64,000 bases of DNA from Melastoma dodecandrum (taxonomy: Eukaryota; Streptophyta; Magnoliopsida; Myrtales; Melastomataceae), in NCBI GenBank assembly GCA_029817715.1, contig JARUPY010000113.1:56234-120233 (forward strand), read 5' to 3'. Under the pieces are notes generated by a model. That model made no database searches. It had not been told where the DNA came from and saw only the letters and a list, made by a program, of their open reading frames with translations. Made by a program: the position numbers and the translations under genes. Shown here piece by piece: positions 20,756 to 30,985 of this stretch (its first letter is position 1; the number at the start of each line of letters is the position of its first letter).

Positions 20756-23370
20756 GTTATGGCATCTGCGATACGAACATTTGAATCACAAGGGACTAAC
20801 GTTGTTGAGAGAGAATAATATGGTCAGAGGTCTTCCAAAAATCCAGCCAATAGCAACATGCATCTGTGAAGGATGTGTGTATGGGAAGCAACATCGTCTT
20901 CCTTTTCCCAATACCTCTTGGAGAGCTAAAGCCCCTCTGGAGTTGGTACATGCTAACATTTGTGGTCCAGCCAAAGCTCCAACGATCGGTAACAGGAGAT
21001 ACTTTCTCTTATTGTTGATGATTACACTCGTATGATATGGGTATACTTTCTTGAAAAGAAATCGGAGGCTTTCACTACTCTTTTGAGTTTCAAAGCCAAT
21101 GCAAAGAAGCAAAGTGGATATCAAATAAAAAATTTGAGGACAGATCGTGGAGGAGAATTCATTTACAAGCCTTTTCTAGATTATTGCAAGCAGCAAGGCA
21201 TACAGCAACAGCTTACTGTGAAGTACTCATCTCAGCATAATGGTGTTGCTGAGAGGAAGAACAAGCTATTGTTGAGATGGCTCGAAGTATGCTTAAAGGC
21301 AAGGGTCTTCCGAATTCATTATGGGCCGAAGCTGTGAATACAACGGCTTACATTCTTAATTGATCACCGACGAAAGCTGTTCAGAACAAGACGCCTTACG
21401 AAGCATGGCATAAGAGGAAACCCATAATTGATCACTTGAAGGTATTTGGATGTGTAGCATATGCTCTTTTGACGAAGAAGAAGGAGAAGTTTGATGAGAA
21501 GAGTGAGAAGCTAATCTTTATTGGTTATAGTGAAGAATCTAAAGGTTATCATTTGTTTGACCCAAAGTCTAATAGTCTAGTGATTTCAAGAGATGTTTTT
21601 TTCGATGAGAATGCAGCGTAGAAGAGGGAGAAGAATCTTCTCAGACTCAGCCAACGTTTTCTTATCCAGAACCACCAGTAATAATGCCTCCTCAAATCTT
21701 ACTGATACAGCAAAGTTCCTTAAGAGTAAATTCAGAGAACGAAGATTATGCTGATGGTACGCAACCAAGGAGGTATCGCTCATTAACTTATGTTTACGAA
21801 CAAGCTAACTTTGCACTTGCTACGTTTGAGCCGCAAAATTTCGAAGAGGCCGCAAAAGAAGAAAAATTGAGAAATGCAATGAAAGAAGAGATGTTTAGTA
21901 TTGAGAAGAATGATACTTGGCCCCTAGTAGACCTTTCCAAAGGAAAAGAAGCAATTGGCTTGAAATGGGTGTTTAAAATAAAGTTCAATGAGGATGGAAA
22001 CGTACAGAAGCACAAAGCACGTCTCGTAGCAAAGGGTTACTCACAACCGCCCGGAGTTGATTTCACTGAGACGTTCGCCCCCATAGCCAGGATGGAGACT
22101 ATTCGAAGTGTGCTAGCACTTGCCGTACAAATGGAGCTCTTGAAGTGTTCCAACTTGATGTGAAGTCAGCCTTTCTCAATGGAGTACTAGAAGAGGAAGT
22201 GTATGCTCAACAACCGCAAGGGTTCGCTGTTAAAGGACAAGAAGACAAAGTGTATCGACTTCACAAAGCTCTCCATGGACTGAAACAAGCACCAAGAGCA
22301 TGGAATTTCATAATAGATTCATATTTACAGAAGAATGGATTTGAAAGAAATTTGGTAGAACCGTCTCTCAATGTGCAGAAGTGTGATGCTGATTTTCTAG
22401 TTTCCTGTCTCTATGTAGATGATCTCATCTACACTAGCACCACCAAGGCGTTACTGGAGAAGTTCAAAAAGGCAATAATGGATGAATTCGAGATGACAGA
22501 TCTTGGATTAACGAAGTATTTTCTAGGTTTACAGGTGACGCAGAGCAAATGAGAGATAATTATTTCTCAAGAGAAGTACGTTGCTGACATGTTGAAGAAA
22601 TTTCGCATGGAGAACGCCAAAGCTTTAGCAACTCCAATGGCTCTTAATGAGAAGCTGCAACAAGATGATGGTGCTGAAAAGTTTAACTCGAAGATTTATA
22701 GAAACCTAGTTGGTTCGTTGATCTACGTAACCCACACAAGGGTAGATATCGTTCAAAGTGTAAGTATGTTGTCAAGGTTCATGAACAATCCCACCAAGAC
22801 TCATTTTGCAGCAGCGAAGCGTGTCTTACATTATCTTCAAGGAACAAAGAATGTTGTTTGAAGTACACAAAAGAAGAAGACAACAACCTTGTGGGATATG
22901 TTTTTTTTTTTGATAAGTAGGGATATGTTGATAGTGATTGGGCAGGAAGTGTTGATGATCGAAGAAGATTGTCAGGATATCTTTTCTGTCTTGGAACAAA
23001 ACCCATCTCCTGGAGTTCTAAGAAGCAAGCTACTGTAGTGTTATCATCGGCTGAAGCAGAATATATTGCAGCAAATGAAGCAATTCGTGAAGCAGTATGG
23101 TTAAGAAGGTTATTGTTGGAGTTACAACAGAAGGTTGCTTATCTTACAACAGTATTATCTGATAATCAGTTAGCCATTGCTATGACAAAGAACCCCATGT
23201 TTCATGCAAGGTCAAAGCTTATTGAATTACGCCACCACTTTATCAGAGAAATGGTGATGAAGAAGGAGATAATTATGGAGTTTATTCATGCCCAGAATTA
23301 GCCCGCTGATGTTCTAACAAAGGCAGTGAATTTCGAGAAGTTCGAGTTGTTCAAGAAGTTTCTGAATATT
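20756..23370 (+). pseudogene. Copia integrase, reverse transcriptase and RNase H
   Basis: Plus-strand remains of the 3' part of pol. The integrase zinc domain opens at LWHLRYEHLNH (20756) with CEGCVYGKQ (about 20870); the catalytic core has RTDRGGEF (about 21140). Reverse transcriptase runs from about 21860 to 22550 and keeps LKWVFKIKF, LDVKSAFLNG and the YVDD active site (about 22415). RNase H (about 22900-23300) keeps SAEAEY. Frameshifts occur near 21030, 21270, 22160 and others, with in-frame stops near 21362, 22550 and 22860 and a 27-bp insertion at 22893-22920. Confidence 0.92.
22893..22929 (-). mobile_element. tiny retroposon-like insertion in the RNase H region
   Basis: GGGATATGTT occurs twice (22893-22902 and 22920-22929) around a T-run followed by GATAAGTA. 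Removing one repeat and the insert restores the continuous RNase H reading. On the minus strand the insert reads TACTTATC then poly(A), the layout of a 5'-truncated SINE or LINE tail with a 10-bp target duplication. The insert adds TGA and TAA stops. Confidence 0.6.
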
Positions 23371-23386
23371 ACAAATTAAGAGGGCG

Positions 23387-23650
23387 TGTTAAATGTCATG
23401 TTAAATGACGTATTAATTTGCAATCTCATTAAGTGTGATGTTAATGGCATTGGTAGTGGGGTGGAGTTAATGACCTAGGAATTAAGGTACATTAAATCCT
23501 TTCTCTAGATCTTTCCTAAGACACTATAAAAGGAGAAGCAATCTCTAAACGTTGTAAGAGAGAAAAGGTGTGTAAGAAAAAGACCAAGAAGGTATTCAGG
23601 TCATAAGAAAAGAAAAAGGCTCCGTAATTAGCCAAAATATTCTATCCAAA
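23387..23650 (+). repeat. right LTR of the Copia element
   Basis: Starts TGTTAAATGTCATGTTAAAT immediately after the polypurine tract. A promoter-like TATAAAAGG lies at 23525, followed by the usual R-region purine-rich sequence. The 3' boundary is a guess because the left copy is truncated. Confidence 0.7.
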
Positions 23651-24284
23651 TTTCCTTGTTCCTTATTTCCAGAAACACTTGGCTTTGTCGTAGCAGTTCC
23701 GCAAAACCCTTCCTATAATACAGCAAAGCACCGCTTTCCAAACAACCTAAACATCTTCTTTTTAACCTGATTTAGAATTAAACATTATAATTTAATCAAG
23801 TTGAGGAGCAAATAATGATAGGACAACACAAGCACACTTCCCTCTAAGTGATGGGGTTGGGAAACATTTTCCTAACATTATTAGGTGTTCGATGAGAGAA
23901 AGAGATGGCAAGTAGACAGGCAGATGCCATTCACTTTTCCTCGTCTTCTTGTTCGTTTTTTTTCTTATCGGGATTGAAATTTTTCTTCTCGTTAGACTAA
24001 TTGAAAGGACACGTTGCCTTCTGATTTCGAATCCAAACGTTGGACAAAATGGGACTATATACCCCTGGAAAACGAGATTGGAACCCCCGGCGAACATGTG
24101 ATGTTCGGACCAAAAGAGATGAATAACATGCGATTCCTAAGACATTTGGGTGGGTACATATCTAATTCACGGCGGGGGGGGATTGGTTTGTTGTCCGAGT
24201 TGGGTCACTAGTTAACCACCCCATATTTCATGTGCCGTGTTCGCCATTTTCCTTTGTTGGGACTCATGACAGCTCCAAGACGAT

Positions 24285-24327
<43 letters not shown>

Positions 24328-25595
24328 TTCATGGGAAAGATGAATTTCCTCAAACCCCAATGGCGCCTTCCCTTTTCCTTTCGTCTTTGGAAAAGTTCGC
24401 CCGCTTTTTGCTTTTTATAGGTTTGACATCGCCGCCGGTGATCTCTCGCACGTCTCATGTCATTCTGTTGTGGGGTGTCACGGGAGAGGTGGCGGTGGGA
24501 GAGGTATCCGTTCTTCACGCGGCCTAGTAAACTATTCAAAACCCCGAGACCCGTTTTCGGGAGGATATGTGAGGTCGTTTTCCGGCCAACCATATTTTTT
24601 GCCTCTTATCTTTTCCTTCATGTTAAGGGAACAACCAACGGTGGCAGTCACGATACCAAAATAAATGGCGTACGAGTGCTCTTGGTTTGGTTTTGGTTCG
24701 TCCAGGCTCGAGCATTAGTCCGAGACGAGGTTTCGAGGGATGAGATCGGGTAAATAAATTCATTAAGCCAAATGTTAGGCAGGGCCATAAATAACACCCA
24801 ACCCCCAATGTATGTTACTCGAGATCAAACAAGCATTCCCGGGTTTGTCCATGGAATTCCATGGCATGATCACCATCACATGCGCTGCCATAAAGTCCAA
24901 GAAAAAAATTGTTGTAACTCAGCGGGATATAGTTGGCCGAACAAATTCATCACGTGTGGCAAGAAATGTCTGGTCTATCTTCAGGACATTACTCGGTCAT
25001 ATATTCAGTGACGCACTCAACGATCTCGATTCATTCACGTACTATAACCAATCGGATACATTAACTGAGGTTTGCATCACAACAGCACAAGAATTTCTCC
25101 CTTTTTATTATCCAAAATGATAAGCAGGGAAGTTGATCTTTTGGGCCGAGAAAATGTTTCATTGGGACCAAAGATCAAGTTGGTTTGGGCTAAGATTGGG
25201 TTTAGGTGGAACTGGAACTGGAACTCACCCCAAAGAAAGATTGTCCAGCCGACAACCTTTCTGTCCTTACTACCTCAAGAAGGTCAGTTTGAGTTGAGAA
25301 GATGAGTCTGAGGCTGGGGCTTCTCCACTGTTTAGTCATTCTTTTCCTGAGTCTGTCAACGTCGTCGGCCGAGATATAACTTAATTCTTTTCCTTCTTTG
25401 TGGTTTCTTTTAAGTTTTTCTCAGAGTTCCAATCAGTGATGTCCTTAAACTGTCAATCCGGTAGAGTAACAGACAAGTCCGACTCGACGTATGATACGAT
25501 ATCAATCACTATATCGTGATGTCTCAATTAAAGTGCCGTAGCGGATCGATCGCTTTGCGAAGTTAATACAGATTCGAAAGAGAGAAAACGTTACG
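23651..25595. other. intergenic with a CT microsatellite
   Basis: No gene recognised. A (CT)n tract of about 40 bp lies at 24284-24323. Open frames around 24457-25120 on the plus strand share no motif with a family I know. Confidence 0.5.
24284..24323 (+). repeat. (CT)n microsatellite
   Basis: Uninterrupted TC/CT dinucleotide repeat of about 20 units. Confidence 0.95.
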
Positions 25596-25892
25596 CTAGC
25601 AGATGAGAGACTCCAAGTACTTGACCTGATGACTAATCCTCTTGAGCAGAGCGACCCTGGCCGCTGCAAACATCGCCGCAGCCCTCTTCCTCGGCTTCTT
25701 GAGCCTCTTCCCAATCTTGACCTTGAACCGACACAGCCTCACCTGGAGGGACGACCCCCTCCTCGTCCTGGAAATGGCGTCGGCCTTCTCCAGCGTCTTC
25801 CATATCAGGAACTGAGCTGTCCTATGCTTGATCTCTACCGGGTCTTCCGCCTCGATCTTCGCGTATGCAAACTGCCTATTCAGAAGGGCCAT
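25596..25892 (-). CDS. small basic plant protein, function unknown
   Basis: A 98-residue single-exon protein. The strongly basic centre (RLCRFKVKIGKRLKKPRKRAA, about residues 51-71, with KVKIGKRLKKLRK as the recurrent form) and the N-terminal ALLNRQFAYAKIEAEDPVEI block, followed by HRTAQFLIWKTLEKAD, are features I associate with a group of uncharacterised angiosperm proteins of about 100-150 residues. No signal peptide or membrane segment is seen; a nuclear or nucleic-acid-linked location is possible from the charge but is inference only. A TATTTATA element lies 44 nt upstream of the ATG on the minus strand (25936-25943). The frame is intact and ends with TAG. Confidence 0.7.
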   Translation of the reverse strand: MALLNRQFAYAKIEAEDPVEIKHRTAQFLIWKTLEKADAISRTRRGSSLQVRLCRFKVKIGKRLKKPRKRAAAMFAAARVALLKRISHQVKYLESLIC

Positions 25893-26832
25893 CTCCGAAG
25901 GACCGTATTCGATAGAGGCCTTGCTCGAGTGGGTGTATAAATAACGAGAGAGTTGGTGATAGGTGGGTAGTATCGGGCTGCCATTTTAGAGGTCTTATTC
26001 GTGGAAACGAAAGTAACTACATCACTCCATGTGACCAAAAAGTCACTGCATTTGACAAACATTGGCAAAACGTACATTGAGTTTTGAAATAATACTTGCA
26101 TGTTGCGCATGATGTTTGTATCGCATCACGCGCAATTATAAATATAATGTGGATATATTTACAAACTAATCATAAGTTCCTCCGTAATAAAATTTGTTTA
26201 AAAATATGAATAGAAAAATAAAATATCAAGCTTTAAAGAAAAACTTACTCTGGCACCCTAAATAAGTAACACTTAAAACATTTTTTTTTCTTTTTGGAAA
26301 TTTCATCCTTCCCCAATTGGACAGCTCAAATTCAGTAGTTTAAGTATCATACTCAATTGGGATAACACTAATCACTAATCATCATCCACCAAAATGTTAA
26401 TAATAACAATGATAAATGTCAACTCCTTCAGATCTTACTGCCCAACTAAAACCTTCAGAATCCATCTGCATTTTCTATGGAGACTCTGCTTGCATCATCC
26501 ACCACGTTCGTCACCATCAACATCACCAGCAGACCAACACAAATAAACAATTGATCCACCCCCACCCCAACTAAGCATGCGGCCGACCCTCGAAAACTTC
26601 AAGTTTCAGTCAAAAAGCACGGGACAGATGACAAAGGATCGAGCTTCGTTGGTGCTGGATGTAACAACTAAGACAGCACTAACAAGTTGTATGGACTACG
26701 AGTTGCACATGCTGACAGCACAAGATCTTTACCGGTTGTCTTTCAATATAACTGAGGCAAAATGCTAATTTACATTGATCTAGTAGTAGCAGATCAAGGA
26801 CTTGCAGTTTATTTTGCTATATGTACTTATTA
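25893..26832. other. intergenic
   Basis: AT-rich spacer with the promoter side of the small basic gene (TATA-like element 25936-25943) and the downstream flank of SufB. No gene recognised. Confidence 0.5.
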
Positions 26833-29205
26833 TTAACCCACAGAATTCTCGAGCTTCAAGCTCATGAGTTGGTTTACCTCGGCCCCAAACTCATCAGGCA
26901 GTTCATTGAAGACATCGCGGCAGAACCCTGATATCATGGCCGCCATCGCTTTCTCGTAGTCAATTCCCCTCTGTTGGAAGTAGAACAACTGATCTTCACC
27001 AATCTTTGAAGTGCTGGCCTCGTGTTCAATCCGAGCAGTTGGATTCTTGACCTGATATAGAATCAACCCTATTACTCACGCATTTGAAAAAAAAAAAAAC
27101 TGGCCCAATGGGCGCTACAAGAGAATGCATGGGTCCACCGAAATACCAAACATGTAATAATCAGCTGACTTATATCAGCATTCAACTAACTCGCCTTTTG
27201 AATGATACAGAATGAAAGAGGGGCCCATAACTCCGTAACAATTGCCAAACAGTACAAAACAGGGCATCCATGTATCCAATTCCAACACCTGCCCTCTCCT
27301 AAACTAAAGTCGGCTGTTCATCTTTACAACATCCATTGCATTATGATAAGATCAATCTTTGGGAAGCTATTATTGTTCACTTTATTAAGATAGCATCCTG
27401 CTACAATATGGAAAAGTTTAACACACCATCAAAGGAAATATTAAGATTGATAAAATGAATGGATTTTTACCATGTTTTTTCACTTGGCAAAGAACTCACA
27501 GAAAAAGATAATATTAAAATATGAGCAAGAAATGGAGTCCAGAGAGTCATAGCAGTTTTAATGTTGTAGAATGTAATTGCATCAATTCAAGCACAAAAGG
27601 AGAGTAACTAAATTCTGTTTCAGTCTGAAGCTAAAGATATAGTTTTGAAACACATGGCTACTTGCCATCTTTCCTAATGATGCTAACCGAGCTAAACATT
27701 CAAAACAGGTGAGTAGGATAGCAAGAGGGCAAGAGTGGCTATGGGATTACCTGGATATATGGATAGGTGTTTGCGGCAGCCTTGTCTCCAATAAGCATAG
27801 AGTCGCACTGCGAAGAATTCCTCGAATTGTCTGCCTTCGACTGGACCTGAACAAGTCCCCTGTAACAGTTTCTGGAGTTTCCTGTTGAAATCCCCTTGGA
27901 GATAATCCTACTCCTCGAATTCTTTCCCTTGTGTATCATCTTAGTCCCGGTATCAGCTTGCTGATGGTTATTTGTTAAGGCTACCGAATAGAACTCGCCC
28001 ACCGTATCATCACCCTCCAGAACAACACTAGGATACTTCCAAGTGATGGCTGATCCAGTCTCCACTTGAGTCCAGGAAATCTTCGACCTATCTCCGGCAC
28101 AAAGGCCTCGCTTCGTAACAAAATTGTATATCCCCCCTTTCCCCTCCTCGTCACCGGCGTACCAGTTCTGCACAGTCGAGTACTTGATCTCAGCACCCTC
28201 AGCACAATACAACTCCACCACAGCAGCATGGAGCTGATTCCTGTCGTAGGACGGTGCAGTGCATCCTTCAAGATACTCCACGAAGCTCCTCTCATCTGCA
28301 ACAATCAGAGTCCTCTCGAACTGTCCCGTCTCCATCGCATTAATTCTAAAGTAGGTTGAGATCTGCATTGGGCACTTGGTATCCTTAGGGATATAACAGA
28401 AGGACCCATCGCTGAACACCGCGGAGTTCAACGCCGCATAGTAATTATCCTCGATAGGCACAACCTTCCCAAGGTACTTCCTCACGAGATCCGGGTACTC
28501 CTTAATCGCTTCCGAGATCGAACAGAAAATAACCCCGGCCTTCTTCAAGGTCTCCCTGTGTGTGGTTGCAATCGACACGCTATCCAGGACCGCGTCCACA
28601 GCGACGTTCGCAAGCCTATTCCTCTCGTTCAACGGGACACCCAGCCTATCGAAGTACTTAATCAATTCCGGGTCGGCCTCGTCCAAGCTATTCAAGGTGG
28701 GCTTCTTCTTAGGGGCAGAGTAATAACAAATCTCCTGGAAATCGATGGGCGGGTAACAATTATCGGACCAACGAGGCTCGGTCATCTGGGTAAACCTATC
28801 GAAAGCGCTTAGCCTAAATTCTAGCATCCAATCGGGCTCGTCCTTGAGGGAGGAAATCAACCTGACTGTGTCCCGAGTAAGGCCCTTGGGGATGGTAAAG
28901 GAGTCTATCTCGAGGTTGAACCCGTACTTCTTGTTGTAATCGTTGAAACGGAGGATTTGGGCAATCTTGTCGTCGTAGGAGGCGGAGTTACCTGGGGATT
29001 GGTCGGAATCGAGGGGGGTCTTGGTGTCGTAACCCACGTCAGCGCGGACGCCCAGCTGATGCCGAGGCCTCCTGGTGCTGGGGGGGCGTAAAGGTAGGAA
29101 CTTAACGGGGTTGGGGAAGGACCCAGTTCGGGAACTGAAGTGAGAAGTGGGAATTGGTGACTCCGGGGCGAGGAATGAGATCCTGTTGCCCAGGAGGGAC
29201 GCCAT
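26833..29205 (-). CDS. ABCI8: plastid Fe-S scaffold subunit SufB
   Basis: SufB, with SufC and SufD, forms the plastid SUF scaffold on which Fe-S clusters are built for photosystem I, ferredoxins and other stromal proteins. Two exons, 29205-27751 and 27051-26833, joined by a GT-AG intron of 699 bp, give 557 residues. The first 65 or so residues are a Ser/Pro/Arg-rich transit peptide. The core starts near [18 protein letters not shown]. Beta-helix signatures seen include [33 protein letters not shown] and [18 protein letters not shown], the last holding the cysteine equivalent to the bacterial persulfide/cluster residue. The second exon contains [20 protein letters not shown], the C-terminal SufB signature. 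The start was taken at 29205 ([10 protein letters not shown]) because the frame upstream lacks an ATG. No break is seen. Confidence 0.96.
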
Positions 29206-29500
29206 GGGAGATGTATGGTGGAAGCACAACCCCCAGAGAAGGAAGGAAGGAGAAGATTCCGACTCCTCTTTGTGCCGCTGTCCTTTATTTTTTTTCTTTA
29301 ATTCATTTATTTGTGTTGTCTAATTCGAGGATTATAATAAATTTACGAGAACTTATTTTTCTACTACATATTTGGGATAATTTCATTACAGTTATTTAGG
29401 AAAATGCAAATAGTTTGCATGGGACCATGTTGTCTTGTGCGTGCCACGCGACCTTCGCTCTTCAATTCGTTATGGCTTCTTTTCCCGAGTTACATACACT
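29206..29500. other. SufB upstream flank
   Basis: Promoter-side spacer of the minus-strand SufB gene; no motif placed with confidence. Confidence 0.4.
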
Positions 29501-29800
29501 GAAATTTCTGAAATATAATTTCGAAGTTGAGTTTAACTTTGTCCAAAATATAAGTCGAACGTTTGACTTAAAAAAAAGTCCCTTATTCTACTTCCAAAAC
29601 AATTAAAAAAAAAATTAAAAGGAAGTCGAACTTACAGAGTTCGATTTTCTTAAGGGACTTTAGAAAAGTCGAACTTTTAGTGTTTGGCTTCTTTAATAGA
29701 CGTTTTGAAAGTCGAATTATATAAGTTTGACTTCCTTTTTGGCAAAGTCTAAATTATAAAATTCAACTTCGGGATTGTACTCTAAGAATATTGAAATTTT
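29501..29800. repeat. palindrome-array repeat element, AGTCGAACTT type (copy 1)
   Basis: About 300 bp built from repeated short inverted motifs around AAGTCGAACTT / AAGTTCGACTT (for example near 29552, 29628, 29670, 29710). The ends are imperfect inverted repeats: GAAATTTC ... CGAAGTTGAGTTT on the left and AAATTCAACTTCGG ... GAAATTTTC on the right. No coding capacity. A second member lies at 49586-49888. Confidence 0.6.
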
Positions 29801-29886
29801 CTTTTTCTACTAACAGTAAAATGACACAAAGCCCTTCTTTTCCTAAACGTAGGATAACAAAATTTTCATACTCAATATCATTAGTC

Positions 29887-30209
29887 CACGGAATAATTTA
29901 TGAAATAAGTCAGACAAATTTAAATTTCATATTCGCTAACTCTGAGTTTGTAAGTCAGAGTCATGTCTTCTAAGAACTCTGCATTATACAATCAGAGTTT
30001 CGAAATCACATAAGTAAACTCTGAGATGTAAGTTTAGCCTAAAAGCATGAGAACAAGCCATATCACATAAATTCAGAGTAACTTTGAAACTAAAAATTAG
30101 TAACTCAGAGTTCGTTGAAAACTAAACTCTGAATTATAAATTTAGAGTTAATGACATTAATTTACGAATTTTAGATTTAGCCTACCTATTTCATAAATTA
30201 TTTTGCGTA
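29887..30209. repeat. palindrome-array repeat element, AACTCTGA type
   Basis: About 320 bp with inverted ends: left ACGGAATAATTTATGAAATA (29889-29908) and right TATTTCATAAATTATTTTGC (30187-30206), complementary with two mismatches. Between them AACTCTGA or its complement TCAGAGTT recurs about eight times, giving short hairpins. Same plan as the elements at 29501 and 58165 but a different internal word. Confidence 0.6.
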
Positions 30210-30985
30210 CTATGCTCAGACTAGTTGGTGTTACCAAAATCGATTAATCTTTCTATTTATCTCGCTTCGTGCATTTCGTATCGGAAGTAGGTATAATAAA
30301 CATAAAGCTTCTCTTTTGTGCCATCGCATTAGCAGCATGCCCCCAAAGAATCCCGTTAGCTTTGTCAAAATCAGCGTCCAAAATTTAATTGCCTTATTAC
30401 AAATATTGATATATGAATATGTGAACAGGGCACTGAAAATCAATCTTTCTCTCCTCTTTCTGATCATATCTAGCGGTTGAATGTTGGCGACATTGATTTG
30501 ACTCTAGGAAACGAAGACTTGGAACATCCCCTCAGGTATGCATGGATCGCGAGTAAGGATGTTCTCCAATGTGTGGTACGTTTCTTGCCGTTCCACGTTT
30601 GTGTTGTTTTGACGGGTTCATTATGCAGCGAGGAGGCGATTTCGGGTGAATTCACTGATCGGTTTAGTCCGTGATCAATGTTCTTAATGCTATGATGAGC
30701 GGACAAGGCAAAGGGCTTGCCAATGAGAACTGAATCAATGACGCGGTTGCTGTCGTTGGGCTGAGAGTACCGGACGTAGTGGAGGGCAAGTTCGACAATG
30801 GATGCCTGGTTCGAATCAACATTATCTGTGGGAGCAAGTCTCCCGTTGATCCTCTGCAGGGAGTCGTGTTTTTCCAGGATCCTCATGATGCATCCCATAA
30901 GGGGGATCCACAATCAGGGAAGAGGAAAAGATGCACACCCGGGATCCCCGTTTTGATTTTGTCAAATTGATGTTGGTTGGTGCAG
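30210..30985. other. unassigned, contains a 147-codon minus-strand frame
   Basis: An open minus-strand frame spans 30470-30913 (147 residues, no long low-complexity stretch, with LALHYVRYSQPNDSNRVIDS and SLLAIHAYLRGCSKSSFPRV). I do not recognise the family. It sits where the first exon of the neighbouring plus-strand Derlin relic would be expected, so it may be a fragment of an inserted sequence. Confidence 0.35.

Larger units (their letters stand above)
19330..23650 (+). mobile_element. decayed Copia LTR retrotransposon with internal inversion
   Basis: The element is bounded on the left by the first 52 bp of an LTR (19330-19381) and on the right by an LTR beginning at 23387 with the same sequence (three differences over 52 bp) after a purine tract AAGAGGGCG. 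Inside, gag and protease lie on the minus strand (19382 to about 20745), whereas integrase, reverse transcriptase and RNase H lie on the plus strand (about 20756-23370). Copia order is gag-PR-INT-RT-RH on one strand, so the first block has been inverted and most of the left LTR and the primer-binding site are gone. Stops and frameshifts in every domain show that it is dead. The right end is not precisely placed and I could not find a target-site duplication. Confidence 0.9.

Noticed and set aside
29930..30180. Regular repeats considered as a CRISPR-like array
   Set aside because: CRISPR arrays do not occur in plant nuclear genomes; the units are 8-bp inverted words with variable spacing, not 25-37 bp direct repeats.
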